Assembly (NCBI GenBank): GCA_903872075.1
Contig: CAIQJF010000039.1
Span: forward strand, 1-64,000
Source: an uncultured Caulobacteraceae bacterium
Lineage (GTDB): Bacteria; Pseudomonadota; Alphaproteobacteria; Caulobacterales; Caulobacteraceae
Reading direction: 5' to 3'
Length of the DNA: 64,000 nt
Part shown: one piece after another, positions 15,467-24,397 of the stretch
Numbering within the stretch: position 1 is the first letter of the stretch
Layout: each line of letters opens with the position of its first letter
Program-made: the position numbers and the translations under genes
Notes under the pieces: generated by a model
Seen by the model: only the letters and a program-made list of their open reading frames with translations
Told to the model about the DNA's origin: nothing
The model's database searches: none

Positions 15467-16417
15467 ATGCCCCGCGCCATCGCCTTCGTCATTTTCCCGG
15501 ATTTCCAGATCATCGACGCCGCCGGACCTATCGGCGCCTTCGAGATCGCCGGGCGCTACTGCCCCGGAACCTATGAGATCAGCGTCCGCGCCAGCCTGCC
15601 GGGCGAGGTGGCCAGTTCGTCGGGCGTGCGGATGTGCGCCGGTCCGCTCGGAGATCCGGCGGCGATCGACACCCTGGTCGTCGTCGGCGGCGACGGCTCC
15701 CGCCTCGCCAGGGAGGACACCGTCCTGTTGGACTTCGTCCGAGCGGCTGCAAAGTCGGCGCGGCGGATCACGAGTGTCTGCTCCGGAGCCTATGTTCTGG
15801 CCGAGGCCGGGCTTCTCGACGGCCTGCGCGCCACGACCCACTGGTCCCGCGCCGACGATTTCGCGCGCCGCTATCCGGCCGTGCGTCTCGACTGCGACCG
15901 GATCTGGATTCGTGATGGCGAGGTCTGGACGTCGGCCGGCATCACCGCCGGCATCGATCTGGCGCTGGCCATGATCGAGGACGATCTGGGAGAGGCGGTG
16001 GCCCGGCGGACCGCCCAGCAGCTGGTGGTCTATCACCGCCGCCCGAGCGGCCAGTCGCAGTTCTCCGTTCTTCTGGATATGGAGGGTGGCGACCGCTTCG
16101 CGGGGCTCCTCACCTGGATCCGCGAGAACCTCACCGCCGATCTCTCCGTCGAGGCCCTCGCCGCCCGGTCCGGGATGAGCGCGCGCAACTTCGCCCGCGC
16201 CTTTTCCACGGAGACAAGGCTCACCCCGGCCAAGGCGGTGGAGCGACTGCGCCTCGAGGCGGCCCGCACCGCCGTCGAGGATGGGACGCGCGGCATTGAA
16301 CAGATCGCCGCCGAGGCCGGCTTCCACGATCCGGAACGCATGCGGCGGGCGTTCGTGCGGGCCTTCGGTCAGCCGCCCCAGGCCCTGCGCCGCACCGCCC
16401 GCGCCGAGACCCTCTGA
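15467..16417 (+). CDS. GlxA family AraC-type transcriptional regulator
   Basis: A 316-residue regulator. The N-terminal DJ-1/PfpI-like ligand-binding domain (1 to about 190) begins AIAFVIFPDFQIIDAAGP and has an SVCSGAYVLAEAGLLDG elbow with Cys. A C-terminal AraC/XylS domain with two HTH motifs follows (VEALAARSGMSARNFARAFS and IEQIAAEAGFHDPERMRRAF). It probably senses a small molecule and controls the divergent isonitrile-hydratase-like gene. The start at 15467 matches the conserved domain start; no clear ribosome-binding site precedes it, so leaderless initiation is possible. Confidence 0.9.
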   Translation: MPRAIAFVIFPDFQIIDAAGPIGAFEIAGRYCPGTYEISVRASLPGEVASSSGVRMCAGPLGDPAAIDTLVVVGGDGSRLAREDTVLLDFVRAAAKSARRITSVCSGAYVLAEAGLLDGLRATTHWSRADDFARRYPAVRLDCDRIWIRDGEVWTSAGITAGIDLALAMIEDDLGEAVARRTAQQLVVYHRRPSGQSQFSVLLDMEGGDRFAGLLTWIRENLTADLSVEALAARSGMSARNFARAFSTETRLTPAKAVERLRLEAARTAVEDGTRGIEQIAAEAGFHDPERMRRAFVRAFGQPPQALRRTARAETL

Positions 16418-16486
16418 GCAGGTCGCTTCCCATGCCCCCGCGGTGCGGCTACTCTCGCCGAAACACATAATCACCGGGAGATTTCC

Positions 16487-17740
16487 ATGGACGGTTCCCT
16501 AGGCCCCAACACCGCCGCGCCTGCCGACCCGTGGACCTTGCCTCTGGATCAGGTCGATCCGAGCCGGGCCGAACTCTATCTCACCGGCGCGCAGCACGAC
16601 TATTTCCGCCGCCTGCGCCAGGAAGACCCGGTCCACTACACCGCCGAGAGCCCGTTCGGCCCCTTCTGGTCGATCACCCGCTTCCACGACATCATGGCGG
16701 TGGATTCCAACCATGCGGTGTTCTCCTCCAATCGCACGATCGTCATCGGCGATCAGGCCGACCTCGATGAGCCGCCGATGTTCATCGCCATGGACCCGCC
16801 GCGGCATGACGCCCAACGCAAGGCGGTCACCCCGGCGGTGGCCCCGGCCCGTCTCTCGGACCTTGAGACCCTGATCCGGCGGCACGCCTGCGATATCCTC
16901 GATTCCCTGCCGGTGGGCGAGACCTTCAACTGGGTGGATCTGGTGTCGAAGGAGCTCACCACCCGCATGCTGGCTGTGCTGTTCGACTTTCCCTTCGAGG
17001 ACCGTCACCTGCTGCCCTACTGGTCCGACGTCACCACCACCACCGAGACCGTCGGCGTGGCCGTGGACATGGATCACCGCATGAAGGTGCTGCAGGAATG
17101 CCTGGCCTATTTCTCGGGCCTGTGGCGCGAGAGGGCCGCGGCGCCGCCGCGGTTCGATTTCATCTCGCTGTTCGCCCACAGCCCCGACACCCGGGACATG
17201 ATCAACAATCCCATGGAGCTTCTGGGCAATCTGATGCTGCTCATCGTGGGCGGCAACGACACCACCCGCAATTCCATCTCCGGCGGCGTCCTGGCGCTCA
17301 ATCAGTTCCCGGACGAGTACGCCAAGCTGAAAGCCGATCGCTCGCTGATTCCGAATATGGTCCCCGAAATCGTCCGCTGGCAGACGCCCCTGGCCCACAT
17401 GCGTCGCAACGCCACCTGCGACGTCGAGTTCGGCGGCAAGCAGATCAAGAAGGGCGACAAGGTCGTCATGTGGTACGCCTCGGGCAATCGCGACGAGACG
17501 GTGATCGAGCGCCCCGAGGACTTCATCATCGACCGCGACCGCTCCCGCCATCACCTGTCGTTCGGCTTCGGCATCCACCGTTGCATGGGCAACCGCGTCG
17601 CCGAGATGCAGCTGCGCATCCTCTGGGAAGAGATCATGAACCGCTTCGAGCATGTCGAGGTGGTGGGCGAGCCTGTCCGCGTGCTCTCCAACTTCGTCCA
17701 GGGCTACGAGAGCCTGCCGGTTCGCGTGCGGCCGCTATAG
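16487..17740 (+). CDS. Cytochrome P450, CYP153-like
   Basis: A 417-residue soluble P450. The I-helix motif is LLIVGGNDTTRNS, the ExxR helix is EIVRW and the heme-binding loop is FGFGIHRCMGNR with the thiolate ligand C366. The flanking text (RWQTPLAHMRRNA, KKGDKVVMWYASGNRD, NFVQGYESLPV) closely follows CYP153, the family of terminal alkane/fatty-acid hydroxylases that also accept terpenoids. It needs a ferredoxin and reductase, neither of which is adjacent. GGGAG lies before the ATG. It converges with the extradiol dioxygenase gene, leaving an 18-bp gap. Confidence 0.93.
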   Translation: MDGSLGPNTAAPADPWTLPLDQVDPSRAELYLTGAQHDYFRRLRQEDPVHYTAESPFGPFWSITRFHDIMAVDSNHAVFSSNRTIVIGDQADLDEPPMFIAMDPPRHDAQRKAVTPAVAPARLSDLETLIRRHACDILDSLPVGETFNWVDLVSKELTTRMLAVLFDFPFEDRHLLPYWSDVTTTTETVGVAVDMDHRMKVLQECLAYFSGLWRERAAAPPRFDFISLFAHSPDTRDMINNPMELLGNLMLLIVGGNDTTRNSISGGVLALNQFPDEYAKLKADRSLIPNMVPEIVRWQTPLAHMRRNATCDVEFGGKQIKKGDKVVMWYASGNRDETVIERPEDFIIDRDRSRHHLSFGFGIHRCMGNRVAEMQLRILWEEIMNRFEHVEVVGEPVRVLSNFVQGYESLPVRVRPL

Positions 17741-17758
17741 CGGCCGCTCCGGCCTCTA

Positions 17759-18640
17759 TCAGCGCGCCGCCGGCCGCTTGTGGCCCCAGCTGCTGGGTTT
17801 GTCGTGGCGGCCCACGCGCCAGGTCAGATCATCAACCTCGATCGCGCCGAAGCCGAACTCGACCTCGAAGCCCGCCGGGGTGCGCGCATAGAACGACACC
17901 ATGTGATCGTTGGTGTGACGCCCAAGAGTGGAAGTGATCGGCGCGCCCGCCCGTTCGGCCCGCTCCAGGGCGAAACCCACGGCGTCGAGGGTCGGGACCT
18001 GCACCATGAAGTGATGGAGATGCTTGGGCATCGGCGCGGGGATCAGCGCCAGGGTGTGGTGGCGCGGATTGCAGTGGAAGAACTCCATGACGAAACTGAC
18101 CTGCGGCGCGGGCTGCATGCGGATGGTGTCCGACAGCCGGAAGCCCAGCAGGTCCTGATAGAACCGCCGCGTGGCGGCGATATCCGTGGTCGACAACACG
18201 ATATGACCCAGGCCCTGATCGCCGGTGACGAAGCCGGCCACGCCCGCCGGCGAGACGAAGGGCGTCTCCGTCCGCAAGGTCGGGCCGTAGTAGATCTCCA
18301 CGCGCAGCCCGTCCGGGTCGCGGCAGGTGATCAGGCCAAGCACGCCGCGTTCTTCGCAGATCGCGGAATCTCCGACACCGACGCCGACGCCGGCGGCGGC
18401 AAGCCGGCCGCGAAGCTCCTCAAGCTCGGCCGCACCCGCCACCTCGAAACCCGCATAGGCCAGATCGTCGGCGTCGCCCGGCTCGATGGCGATCCGCCAC
18501 GCCAGATCGTCCAGCCGGAAGCGCCGGGCCCGACCGGCTTCTTCGCCGGGCATCAGGCCCAGTACGCCGGTGGCGAAGGCGCTCCAGGCGTCCGGATCCT
18601 TCACCTTGAAGCCAATGTAGCCAAGTGATCCGATGCTCAT
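17759..18640 (-). CDS. Type I extradiol (catechol 2,3-type) dioxygenase, BphC-like
   Basis: A 293-residue two-module VOC enzyme of normal BphC length. The Fe(II) ligands are visible: H146 (GLGHIVLS), H210 (HLHHFMVQV) and a Glu in GFEVEFG (259-261), almost the same numbering as biphenyl-2,3-diol 1,2-dioxygenase. It should open a catechol ring next to its hydroxyls. It is the last gene of a minus-strand operon after the dihydrodiol dehydrogenase (39-bp gap), giving the order dioxygenase alpha, beta, dehydrogenase, ring cleavage. The aromatic substrate is not determined. Confidence 0.9.
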   Translation of the reverse strand: MSIGSLGYIGFKVKDPDAWSAFATGVLGLMPGEEAGRARRFRLDDLAWRIAIEPGDADDLAYAGFEVAGAAELEELRGRLAAAGVGVGVGDSAICEERGVLGLITCRDPDGLRVEIYYGPTLRTETPFVSPAGVAGFVTGDQGLGHIVLSTTDIAATRRFYQDLLGFRLSDTIRMQPAPQVSFVMEFFHCNPRHHTLALIPAPMPKHLHHFMVQVPTLDAVGFALERAERAGAPITSTLGRHTNDHMVSFYARTPAGFEVEFGFGAIEVDDLTWRVGRHDKPSSWGHKRPAAR

Positions 18641-18679
18641 AGGACTGCCTCTGTGACGGGGAAGGTCGGGGACACGTTG

Positions 18680-19513
18680 TCAGTCGCCGCCATATTTGGC
18701 CTTCAAACGCCCGCCGGCCGCCGCGCGGCCGATGCCGCGGACAGCGATGCCGGTGTCGAGCTTCAGGACGCCGCCCGTGGCGGGGCGGCTGTCGCGGCGC
18801 GAGGCCAGGAAGACATAGCCGCCAGCATAGTCCGCGGTGGCCGGCACGAAGCCGAGAGGCACGTTGGGCGCCGCCACGCGGGAGAGGTTAACGCTGCTGA
18901 TCGCGGTGTCGGCCATGTCCAGCGCGCCGGGGCCGCGCAGGTCGGTCTCGATCGGGCCCGGGGCGACCCCGTTGACCCGCACCGTGGGCGCGAACTCATA
19001 GGCGAGCTGGCGGATCAGACCCACCACCGCATGTTTGGAGGCGGTATAGAGCGCCCCGCCGCCGGCGGGGTCGAACCCGGCGTTCGACACCGTGAAGATC
19101 AGCGATCCCGACGATCTGACGAGGGCGGGGAGGGCTGCCTTGGCCAGGTGCAGGTAGCCTTTGACATTGATGTGGAACATCTCGTCGAAGGCCGCATCGA
19201 GGCGTTCCGCCGGGAGGTCGTCGAGCGAGACCGAATAGTCCCAGATGCCGGCGTTGCCGATGGCGCAATCCAGCTTGCCGAACCGGGTTGTGGCGGCTTC
19301 CACGGCGCGCTGGGCGTTGGCGAATGATCGAACGTCGCCGCCCAGGACGATCAGCCGGTCGGGATCGGCCGCGGCCAGATCGGCCATCCGTTCCGGCGTG
19401 CGGTCCAGCACCACGACGCGGGCCCCTTCCTCCAGGAACCGCGCGACAATGGCCGCGCCAAGGCCGGAGGCGCCGCCGGTGACGATCGCCACCTGATCTT
19501 CGAGTGTCCGCAT
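18680..19513 (-). CDS. SDR oxidoreductase, cis-dihydrodiol dehydrogenase (BphB-like)
   Basis: A 277-residue NAD(H)-dependent short-chain dehydrogenase. Cofactor motif TGGASGLG (12-19), NAG at 87-89, and catalytic S143, Y156 and K160 (YTASK). The segment VNGVAPGPIETDLRGP and the overall length fit the BphB group, which oxidises cis-dihydrodiols made by Rieske dioxygenases to catechols. It starts 15 bp after the dioxygenase beta gene and precedes the extradiol enzyme, consistent with that step. Cytoplasmic. Confidence 0.9.
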   Translation of the reverse strand: MRTLEDQVAIVTGGASGLGAAIVARFLEEGARVVVLDRTPERMADLAAADPDRLIVLGGDVRSFANAQRAVEAATTRFGKLDCAIGNAGIWDYSVSLDDLPAERLDAAFDEMFHINVKGYLHLAKAALPALVRSSGSLIFTVSNAGFDPAGGGALYTASKHAVVGLIRQLAYEFAPTVRVNGVAPGPIETDLRGPGALDMADTAISSVNLSRVAAPNVPLGFVPATADYAGGYVFLASRRDSRPATGGVLKLDTGIAVRGIGRAAAGGRLKAKYGGD

Positions 19514-19528
19514 GACCGCGCCAGGTTC

Positions 19529-20044
19529 CTAAAAAATGGTGCTCATATTGGTCGACAGGATCAGAGTCTGATCGAGGAACAGGCTGCGGCGGGCGATCAG
19601 GAAGCTCTCGCCCGCGCGCCGCAGAACATCGACGCGACGGCCGAACCAGTTGCTTTCCTCGGTGTTCAGGCGCGAGCGATAGAGGTGGAAGGCCGCCTCG
19701 ACCGTGATCTCGTCATCGGCCACGTCCAGGATGCGCACATTGGAGACGAAGTGGCGCGACCGCGACGGCGGATCTTCGGACCAGGCCGACCCGGCCTCCA
19801 GCTTCTTGACCCGTATCTCCAGAAGCGCCCGGTCGTCGTCGAAATAGGCCATCTCGCCGGGCTGGGTCCATTCCATGTCCAGGTCGGCGTTCATCACCGT
19901 GCGGCGGATCGGCATCCAGTAGTGGATATCCTCCGCCAGAAGCGCCAGCCAGTCGCGATAGCGTCGCGCGTCGAGCATCGCCGCCTCCGCGTAGAGGAAC
20001 TGCTCGACCTCGTAGTGAAGCAGCACGCGTTCGGGCAGTGTCAC
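19529..20044 (-). CDS. Aromatic-ring-hydroxylating dioxygenase small (beta) subunit
   Basis: A 171-residue beta subunit with the NTF2-like fold of the family: VEQFLYAEAAMLDARRYRDW, then the strand-rich region with DDEITVEAAFHLYRSRLN and the terminal FLIARRSLFLDQTL. Beta subunits lack cofactors and support the alpha3beta3 hexamer. The start is taken as GTG at 20044, overlapping the G of the alpha-subunit TAG stop; this gives the usual length, whereas longer frames read into the alpha gene. Co-transcribed and probably translationally coupled with the alpha subunit. Confidence 0.9.
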   Translation of the reverse strand: MTLPERVLLHYEVEQFLYAEAAMLDARRYRDWLALLAEDIHYWMPIRRTVMNADLDMEWTQPGEMAYFDDDRALLEIRVKKLEAGSAWSEDPPSRSRHFVSNVRILDVADDEITVEAAFHLYRSRLNTEESNWFGRRVDVLRRAGESFLIARRSLFLDQTLILSTNMSTIF

Positions 20045-21408
20045 TAGATGACCCCCGATGGCGGCGCGCTGTGGTTCGCCTTGAGGTCCGACCAGTCTGT
20101 CGCCGCGATCCACTCGGTCCAGGCCCGATACAGCCAGCGTTGACCGTGTTCACTCACCCAGCCTTCGACGAACCGTTCGCCGGCCTCGCCTTCGGAGACC
20201 TGACCGTGCCCGATCCCCATGTTGATGTGGTTCCCAAGTTTTCGGCTGGCGACGCCACGCGAGGCGCGGGTGCTCTGACTCCAGTTCTCGCCGTCGTCCT
20301 GCTCCAACAGACCAGCCGGGCCGAAAATGTGATTGGCCTGCCACATGATCTGGCGCTTCAGCGGCTCCGGCGCGCCCTTGGGCAGGAAGGTGAACCACCA
20401 CAGTTCGGTCTTGGCCGGACCGCGCGGCAGCCGCAGACAGACCTGCAGGCCGCTCATGGTCACCCACAGATTGGGGAACACATTGGGGTGACCGTGACTG
20501 CGCACGCCCACCGTCCCCATGAGCTCGGTCGCCGCCTTCGGCCGAATCCTGGGCGTGTTCGGCGGCTGCGTGCGCGAGGCCTCGTTCCTTTCGGCGTCCG
20601 TCATCTGATCGAATCGCGCTTGCAGGTCCGCCGGCACGGCCGGCCCGCCGATGGCGTGGCCGTATTCGCCCAGCATCACCATCTGGTTCTTGGGGTGCAG
20701 GATGGCGGCGGTGTCGAGAAAGCCGGCCGTATCGGCGGACGCGTGGCTGTAGGCCACGTGGTACCAGTCGAACAGGTTGTCGACCGCGATCTTCCAGTTG
20801 CAGTCGATGACGTTCTTCATGATGCCCGGCGCGACCTCGACATCGCCATGGGCGACGATCATGCCGATGCTGACCCGGCCCACATCGCCCAGATAGTCGT
20901 GAAGCGAGGGAGCGTCCTCCGCGAGGGTCGCGAAGTAGAAGCCCAGGTAGTTTTCCACCCGCGCCTTGGCGAGGCCCAGCCGGCTGCGGTCAAAGTCCTT
21001 GTAATAGTAGGTGCTCTGGCCGGGTACGCCGATCAACCGTCCGTCCAGGGCGTAGTTCCAGCCGTGATAGCTGCACACGAACGACTTGGCCCGGCCCTGC
21101 TCGGCGCGGCACAGGGCGTTGCCCCGATGGCGGCAGGTGTTGAGCAGGACATTGATCTGGCCGTCCTCGTCGCGGACGACGATGACCTGATCCTCGCCGA
21201 TATAGTTGATGACATAGTCGCCCGGATCTTTGAGCTGGGACTCGTGGCACATGAAGTTCCAGCCGCGGGCGAAGATCCGCTCCAGCTCCAGTTGATAGAT
21301 GTCCTCGTCGGACATCACCCGCCGGTCGAGTTCCCCCGTGGCGGGATCGAACAGGGACAACAGGCTCTGCCTGTCCCACTGACGTGCGACTTGAGCACCA
21401 TCGGCCAT
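20044..21408 (-). CDS. Aromatic-ring-hydroxylating dioxygenase large (alpha) subunit
   Basis: A 454-residue Rieske oxygenase alpha subunit. The [2Fe-2S] ligands are C92/H94 (TCRHRG) and C112/H115 (CSYHGW). The mononuclear iron site is DWYHVAYSH, with bridging D214 and ligands H217 and H222. With the beta subunit it should form a cis-dihydroxylating dioxygenase. The ATG at 21408 follows GGGAGG; further upstream frame is non-coding. No ferredoxin or reductase gene is nearby, so electron donors must be encoded elsewhere. First gene of the alpha-beta-SDR-VOC operon. Confidence 0.93.
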   Translation of the reverse strand: MADGAQVARQWDRQSLLSLFDPATGELDRRVMSDEDIYQLELERIFARGWNFMCHESQLKDPGDYVINYIGEDQVIVVRDEDGQINVLLNTCRHRGNALCRAEQGRAKSFVCSYHGWNYALDGRLIGVPGQSTYYYKDFDRSRLGLAKARVENYLGFYFATLAEDAPSLHDYLGDVGRVSIGMIVAHGDVEVAPGIMKNVIDCNWKIAVDNLFDWYHVAYSHASADTAGFLDTAAILHPKNQMVMLGEYGHAIGGPAVPADLQARFDQMTDAERNEASRTQPPNTPRIRPKAATELMGTVGVRSHGHPNVFPNLWVTMSGLQVCLRLPRGPAKTELWWFTFLPKGAPEPLKRQIMWQANHIFGPAGLLEQDDGENWSQSTRASRGVASRKLGNHINMGIGHGQVSEGEAGERFVEGWVSEHGQRWLYRAWTEWIAATDWSDLKANHSAPPSGVI

Positions 21409-21712
21409 GAACGCCTCCCAAGCCGGAAGTCTGATCGCTTCCGAACCTGGGCAAGCTAGATCATCGCGCGCCCGTCGCGGAGTCCCGTTCGTTCGCCAAA
21501 ATTGATTATTCGTCCGCCGCCGCGCCCGGCGACGGCGCGCGCCGAAAAGGAGCGGGCGATCCCCGATGTCCGGCTTGATCCAGATCAAGATACAGCCGTT
21601 CGTTCGGCGCATAACTAAAAACAAGCCGGTCTGACTTTTTCATGATCGGCGCCCGGGCGCGGGTTTGAGAGCACGCCCGCCGGGGAGGCGACAACACAAG
21701 CGGGAGGTCGGG
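21409..21712. other. Divergent promoter region between two Rieske oxygenase operons
   Basis: A 304-bp non-coding stretch. It contains the FNR/FixK-type box at 21575-21588 and an AT-rich candidate -10 (ATAACT near 21611-21616). A GGGAGG ribosome site lies before the plus-strand ATG at 21713 and GGGAGG before the minus-strand start at 21408. The segment just upstream of 21712 is GC-rich. Confidence 0.55.
21575..21588. promoter_or_regulatory. FNR/FixK-type binding site
   Basis: TTGAT-CCAG-ATCAA is a perfect match to the FNR/FixK consensus TTGAT-N4-ATCAA. Its centre (21581.5) is about 30-35 bp upstream of an AT-rich ATAACT near 21611. A start near 21623 would therefore place the box at the classic -41.5 activating position for the plus-strand Rieske operon. 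Confidence 0.65.
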
Positions 21713-23086
21713 ATGAAGATCGAGTTTCTGAAGTCGGGCGACGTCGTCGATGCGCGGCCCACCTATAAGGACATCATTCGCAGCGATGCGATCCCCGCGC
21801 CTGAGTGGCTGATCGCCGACACCGTTCCCGACCTGGGCCACGCCGGCATCCCGGCCACCAACTACACCTCGCCCGAGTTCTTCCAGAAGGAGATCGACAA
21901 GGTCTGGCTGAAGTGCTGGCAGATGGCCTGCCGCGAGGAGGAAATTCCCAACGTTGGCGACTACCACCTCTATGAGATCGTGGGCCGCAGCGTTCTGATC
22001 GTTCGCACTGAGCCCAATGAGATCAAGGCGTTCATCAACGTTTGCACCCACCGCGGCCGCAAGCTGGAAACCCATGACGGCTGCAAGAACCGCTTCCGCT
22101 GTGTGTTCCACGGCTGGGAATGGAACCTCGACGGGTCCTTCCGCCACAATCCCTGGGCCTGGGACTTCCCGAACGTGGATCCGAACAGCCTGGCCCTGCG
22201 TGACATCAAGATCGGCAAATGGGGCGGGTTCGTCTTCATCACCTTCGACAAGGACGCGCCGCCGCTGGAAGATGTGCTCAAGCCGATCCCCGAGCACTTC
22301 GCCGACTATCAGTTCGAGGACCGTTACATCGCCATCCACGTGGCCAAGAAGTATCCGTCCAACTGGAAGGCGACCGCCGAGGCTTTCATGGAAAGCCACC
22401 ACAGCATCGCCACCCATCCGCAGTTCATGCCCTACCTGGGCGACGCCAACTCCGGCTACGACGTCTTTTCGGACTATACGTCACGCCAGCTGACGGCCAT
22501 GGCCGTGACCAGTCCGTTCATCGACGGCAGCGCTCTGACGCAGACCGACATCTACACGGCCATGCTCGCCAGCTCCGGCCGCCTCGCCAGCGATCAGGTG
22601 GCCGATGTGCCGGAGGGTATGACCGCCCGCGCCTTCGCTGCTCAGGAACAGCGCAAGGCGATGACGGCCGACAACGGCTACGACTATTCGAACGCGTCCG
22701 ACGCCGAGATGCTCGACCCGATGCTCTACAACGTGTTCCCGAACATGTCGTTCTGGGCCGGCTACAGCCCCAACATCGTCTATCGCTGGCGGCCGGATGG
22801 CGTCGATAGCAGCATCATGGATATCTACATGCTGCGCCGCGTGCCCAAGGGGCAGGCGCGACCGAAGCCGGCGCCCGTCCATTGGCTGGGCGATGACGAG
22901 CCCTTCACCTCCGCCGAGGAACTCGGCGCCCTGGGCGGGGTGTTCGAGCAGGACATGGCCAATCTGCCCTTCGTGCAGGAAGGCCTGAAGATGATGGGCG
23001 ACGAGATCCCGGTGCAGTTCGCCGAATACACCGAGATGCGCCTGCGCCAGCTGCACCAGACCCTGCGGAAATTCATCGACCGCTGA
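21713..23086 (+). CDS. Rieske aromatic-ring-hydroxylating oxygenase alpha subunit (no beta partner)
   Basis: A 457-residue Rieske oxygenase. Cluster ligands are C111/H113 (CTHRG) and C130/H133 (CVFHGW). The mononuclear iron site is E227-S-H-H230 followed by H235 (ESHHSIATH), with Glu in place of the usual bridging Asp. The ATG is preceded by GGGAGG; an earlier in-frame start lacks one. It has no beta subunit beside it and is followed 40 bp later by another alpha-type gene. Alpha-only Rieske oxygenases often act as demethylases or monooxygenases on larger substrates; the substrate here is unknown. A predicted FNR/FixK box lies upstream. Confidence 0.9.
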   Translation: MKIEFLKSGDVVDARPTYKDIIRSDAIPAPEWLIADTVPDLGHAGIPATNYTSPEFFQKEIDKVWLKCWQMACREEEIPNVGDYHLYEIVGRSVLIVRTEPNEIKAFINVCTHRGRKLETHDGCKNRFRCVFHGWEWNLDGSFRHNPWAWDFPNVDPNSLALRDIKIGKWGGFVFITFDKDAPPLEDVLKPIPEHFADYQFEDRYIAIHVAKKYPSNWKATAEAFMESHHSIATHPQFMPYLGDANSGYDVFSDYTSRQLTAMAVTSPFIDGSALTQTDIYTAMLASSGRLASDQVADVPEGMTARAFAAQEQRKAMTADNGYDYSNASDAEMLDPMLYNVFPNMSFWAGYSPNIVYRWRPDGVDSSIMDIYMLRRVPKGQARPKPAPVHWLGDDEPFTSAEELGALGGVFEQDMANLPFVQEGLKMMGDEIPVQFAEYTEMRLRQLHQTLRKFIDR

Positions 23087-23126
23087 TCGATCGACGACAC
23101 CGGACCGGACGCCACGGGAGGACATC

Positions 23127-24314
23127 ATGGGACATACACTGGGCACAGCCGAGCTGCGGGACATGGTGAGAACCGCCATCGCCTACGGCAAGACGCGATC
23201 CATTCCCCTGGCGCCGTCGGTCATGACCATACCGGCCTCGAACTACTACGATCCGTGGCGGTTCGAGGTCGAGGTGGATCGGATCTTCAAACGCATCCCC
23301 CTCATGCTGGCCCCGACGGCGGAGTTGCCGAAGCCCGGCGACTACAAGACCATGGAGGTTGTCGGCCTCCCGGTCCTGATCACCCGCGGGCAGGATGGCG
23401 TCGCCCGGGCGTTCCTGAATGCCTGCACCCATCGCGGCGCAAACGTCGCCACGAAGGCGCGGGGTAACGCCAAGCGCTTCGTCTGCCCCTACCACGGCTG
23501 GAGCTTCGATCAGACCGGCGCTCTGCGCGGCGTCGCCGCCGCCGAGGAATTCGGCGACATCGACAAGGGCTGCTACAGCCTCAAGGCCCTGACCACGGTC
23601 GAACGGTCGGGTCTGATCTGGGTGGTGCTTGACCGCAATTCGACGCTGGATGTCGACGCCTTCCTGTCGGGTTATGACAAGCTGCTGGAGCGCTTCGGCT
23701 TCCGCGACTGGCATTTCTTCGAAAAGCGCGTGATCAAGGGGCCGAACTGGAAAGTCGCCTACGACGGCTACATGGACTACTACCATATTCCGGTTCTGCA
23801 CCGGGAAACCTTCGGCCCCGACATGCTGAACCAGGCGATCTATTCAGCCTTCGGTCCGCACCAACGCGTCCAATTCCCGTTGCGCGAATACTCCGACCTC
23901 GAGGCGACACCCGAGGAAGCCTGGCCGGAAGCGACCTTGATGGACGGGGTGTGGACGATCTTCCCGCACATCTCCATCGCCAGCTTCGGCGGCGGCGGAC
24001 GGGGGGTGATGATCTCGCAGCTTCTTCCGGGCGAAACGGTCGGCGAGTCCTACACCACCCAGATGTACCTCATGGCCGAACCGCCAAACGGGGACGAGAT
24101 CGCCGCGGCGCACGAGCAGTTCGCCTTCCTGCGCAAGGTCGTCGAGGACGAGGACTACACCACCGGTTTCGGCCTGCAGAAGGCCCTGAAATCCGGTGCG
24201 CTGGACGAGGTGACCTTCGGACGCAATGAGACCGGCGCCCAGCGGTTCCACGGTTGGGTCGACAGGATCATCGGCGCCGACGACGAGGACCTGAACGGGC
24301 TGTTCACCGACTGA
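23127..24314 (+). CDS. Rieske oxygenase alpha subunit, second of tandem pair
   Basis: A 395-residue Rieske oxygenase. Cluster ligands are C100/H102 (CTHRG) and C120/H123 (CPYHGW). The mononuclear iron motif is DYYHIPVLH with bridging D217 and ligands H220 and H225. GGGAGGA precedes the ATG. It differs considerably from its upstream neighbour in length and text, so the pair is not a recent duplication and may catalyse successive oxygenations or form a mixed complex. No beta subunit is present. Likely co-transcribed with 21713-23086. Confidence 0.9.
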   Translation: MGHTLGTAELRDMVRTAIAYGKTRSIPLAPSVMTIPASNYYDPWRFEVEVDRIFKRIPLMLAPTAELPKPGDYKTMEVVGLPVLITRGQDGVARAFLNACTHRGANVATKARGNAKRFVCPYHGWSFDQTGALRGVAAAEEFGDIDKGCYSLKALTTVERSGLIWVVLDRNSTLDVDAFLSGYDKLLERFGFRDWHFFEKRVIKGPNWKVAYDGYMDYYHIPVLHRETFGPDMLNQAIYSAFGPHQRVQFPLREYSDLEATPEEAWPEATLMDGVWTIFPHISIASFGGGGRGVMISQLLPGETVGESYTTQMYLMAEPPNGDEIAAAHEQFAFLRKVVEDEDYTTGFGLQKALKSGALDEVTFGRNETGAQRFHGWVDRIIGADDEDLNGLFTD

Positions 24315-24397
24315 TATCGCCGCGCCGCGCAGGGCGACGCGGCAGCGAAAATTCACAGGTGCCGATCGGCGCGTTCGCCCTTAAGGTGGCCTCGCCC

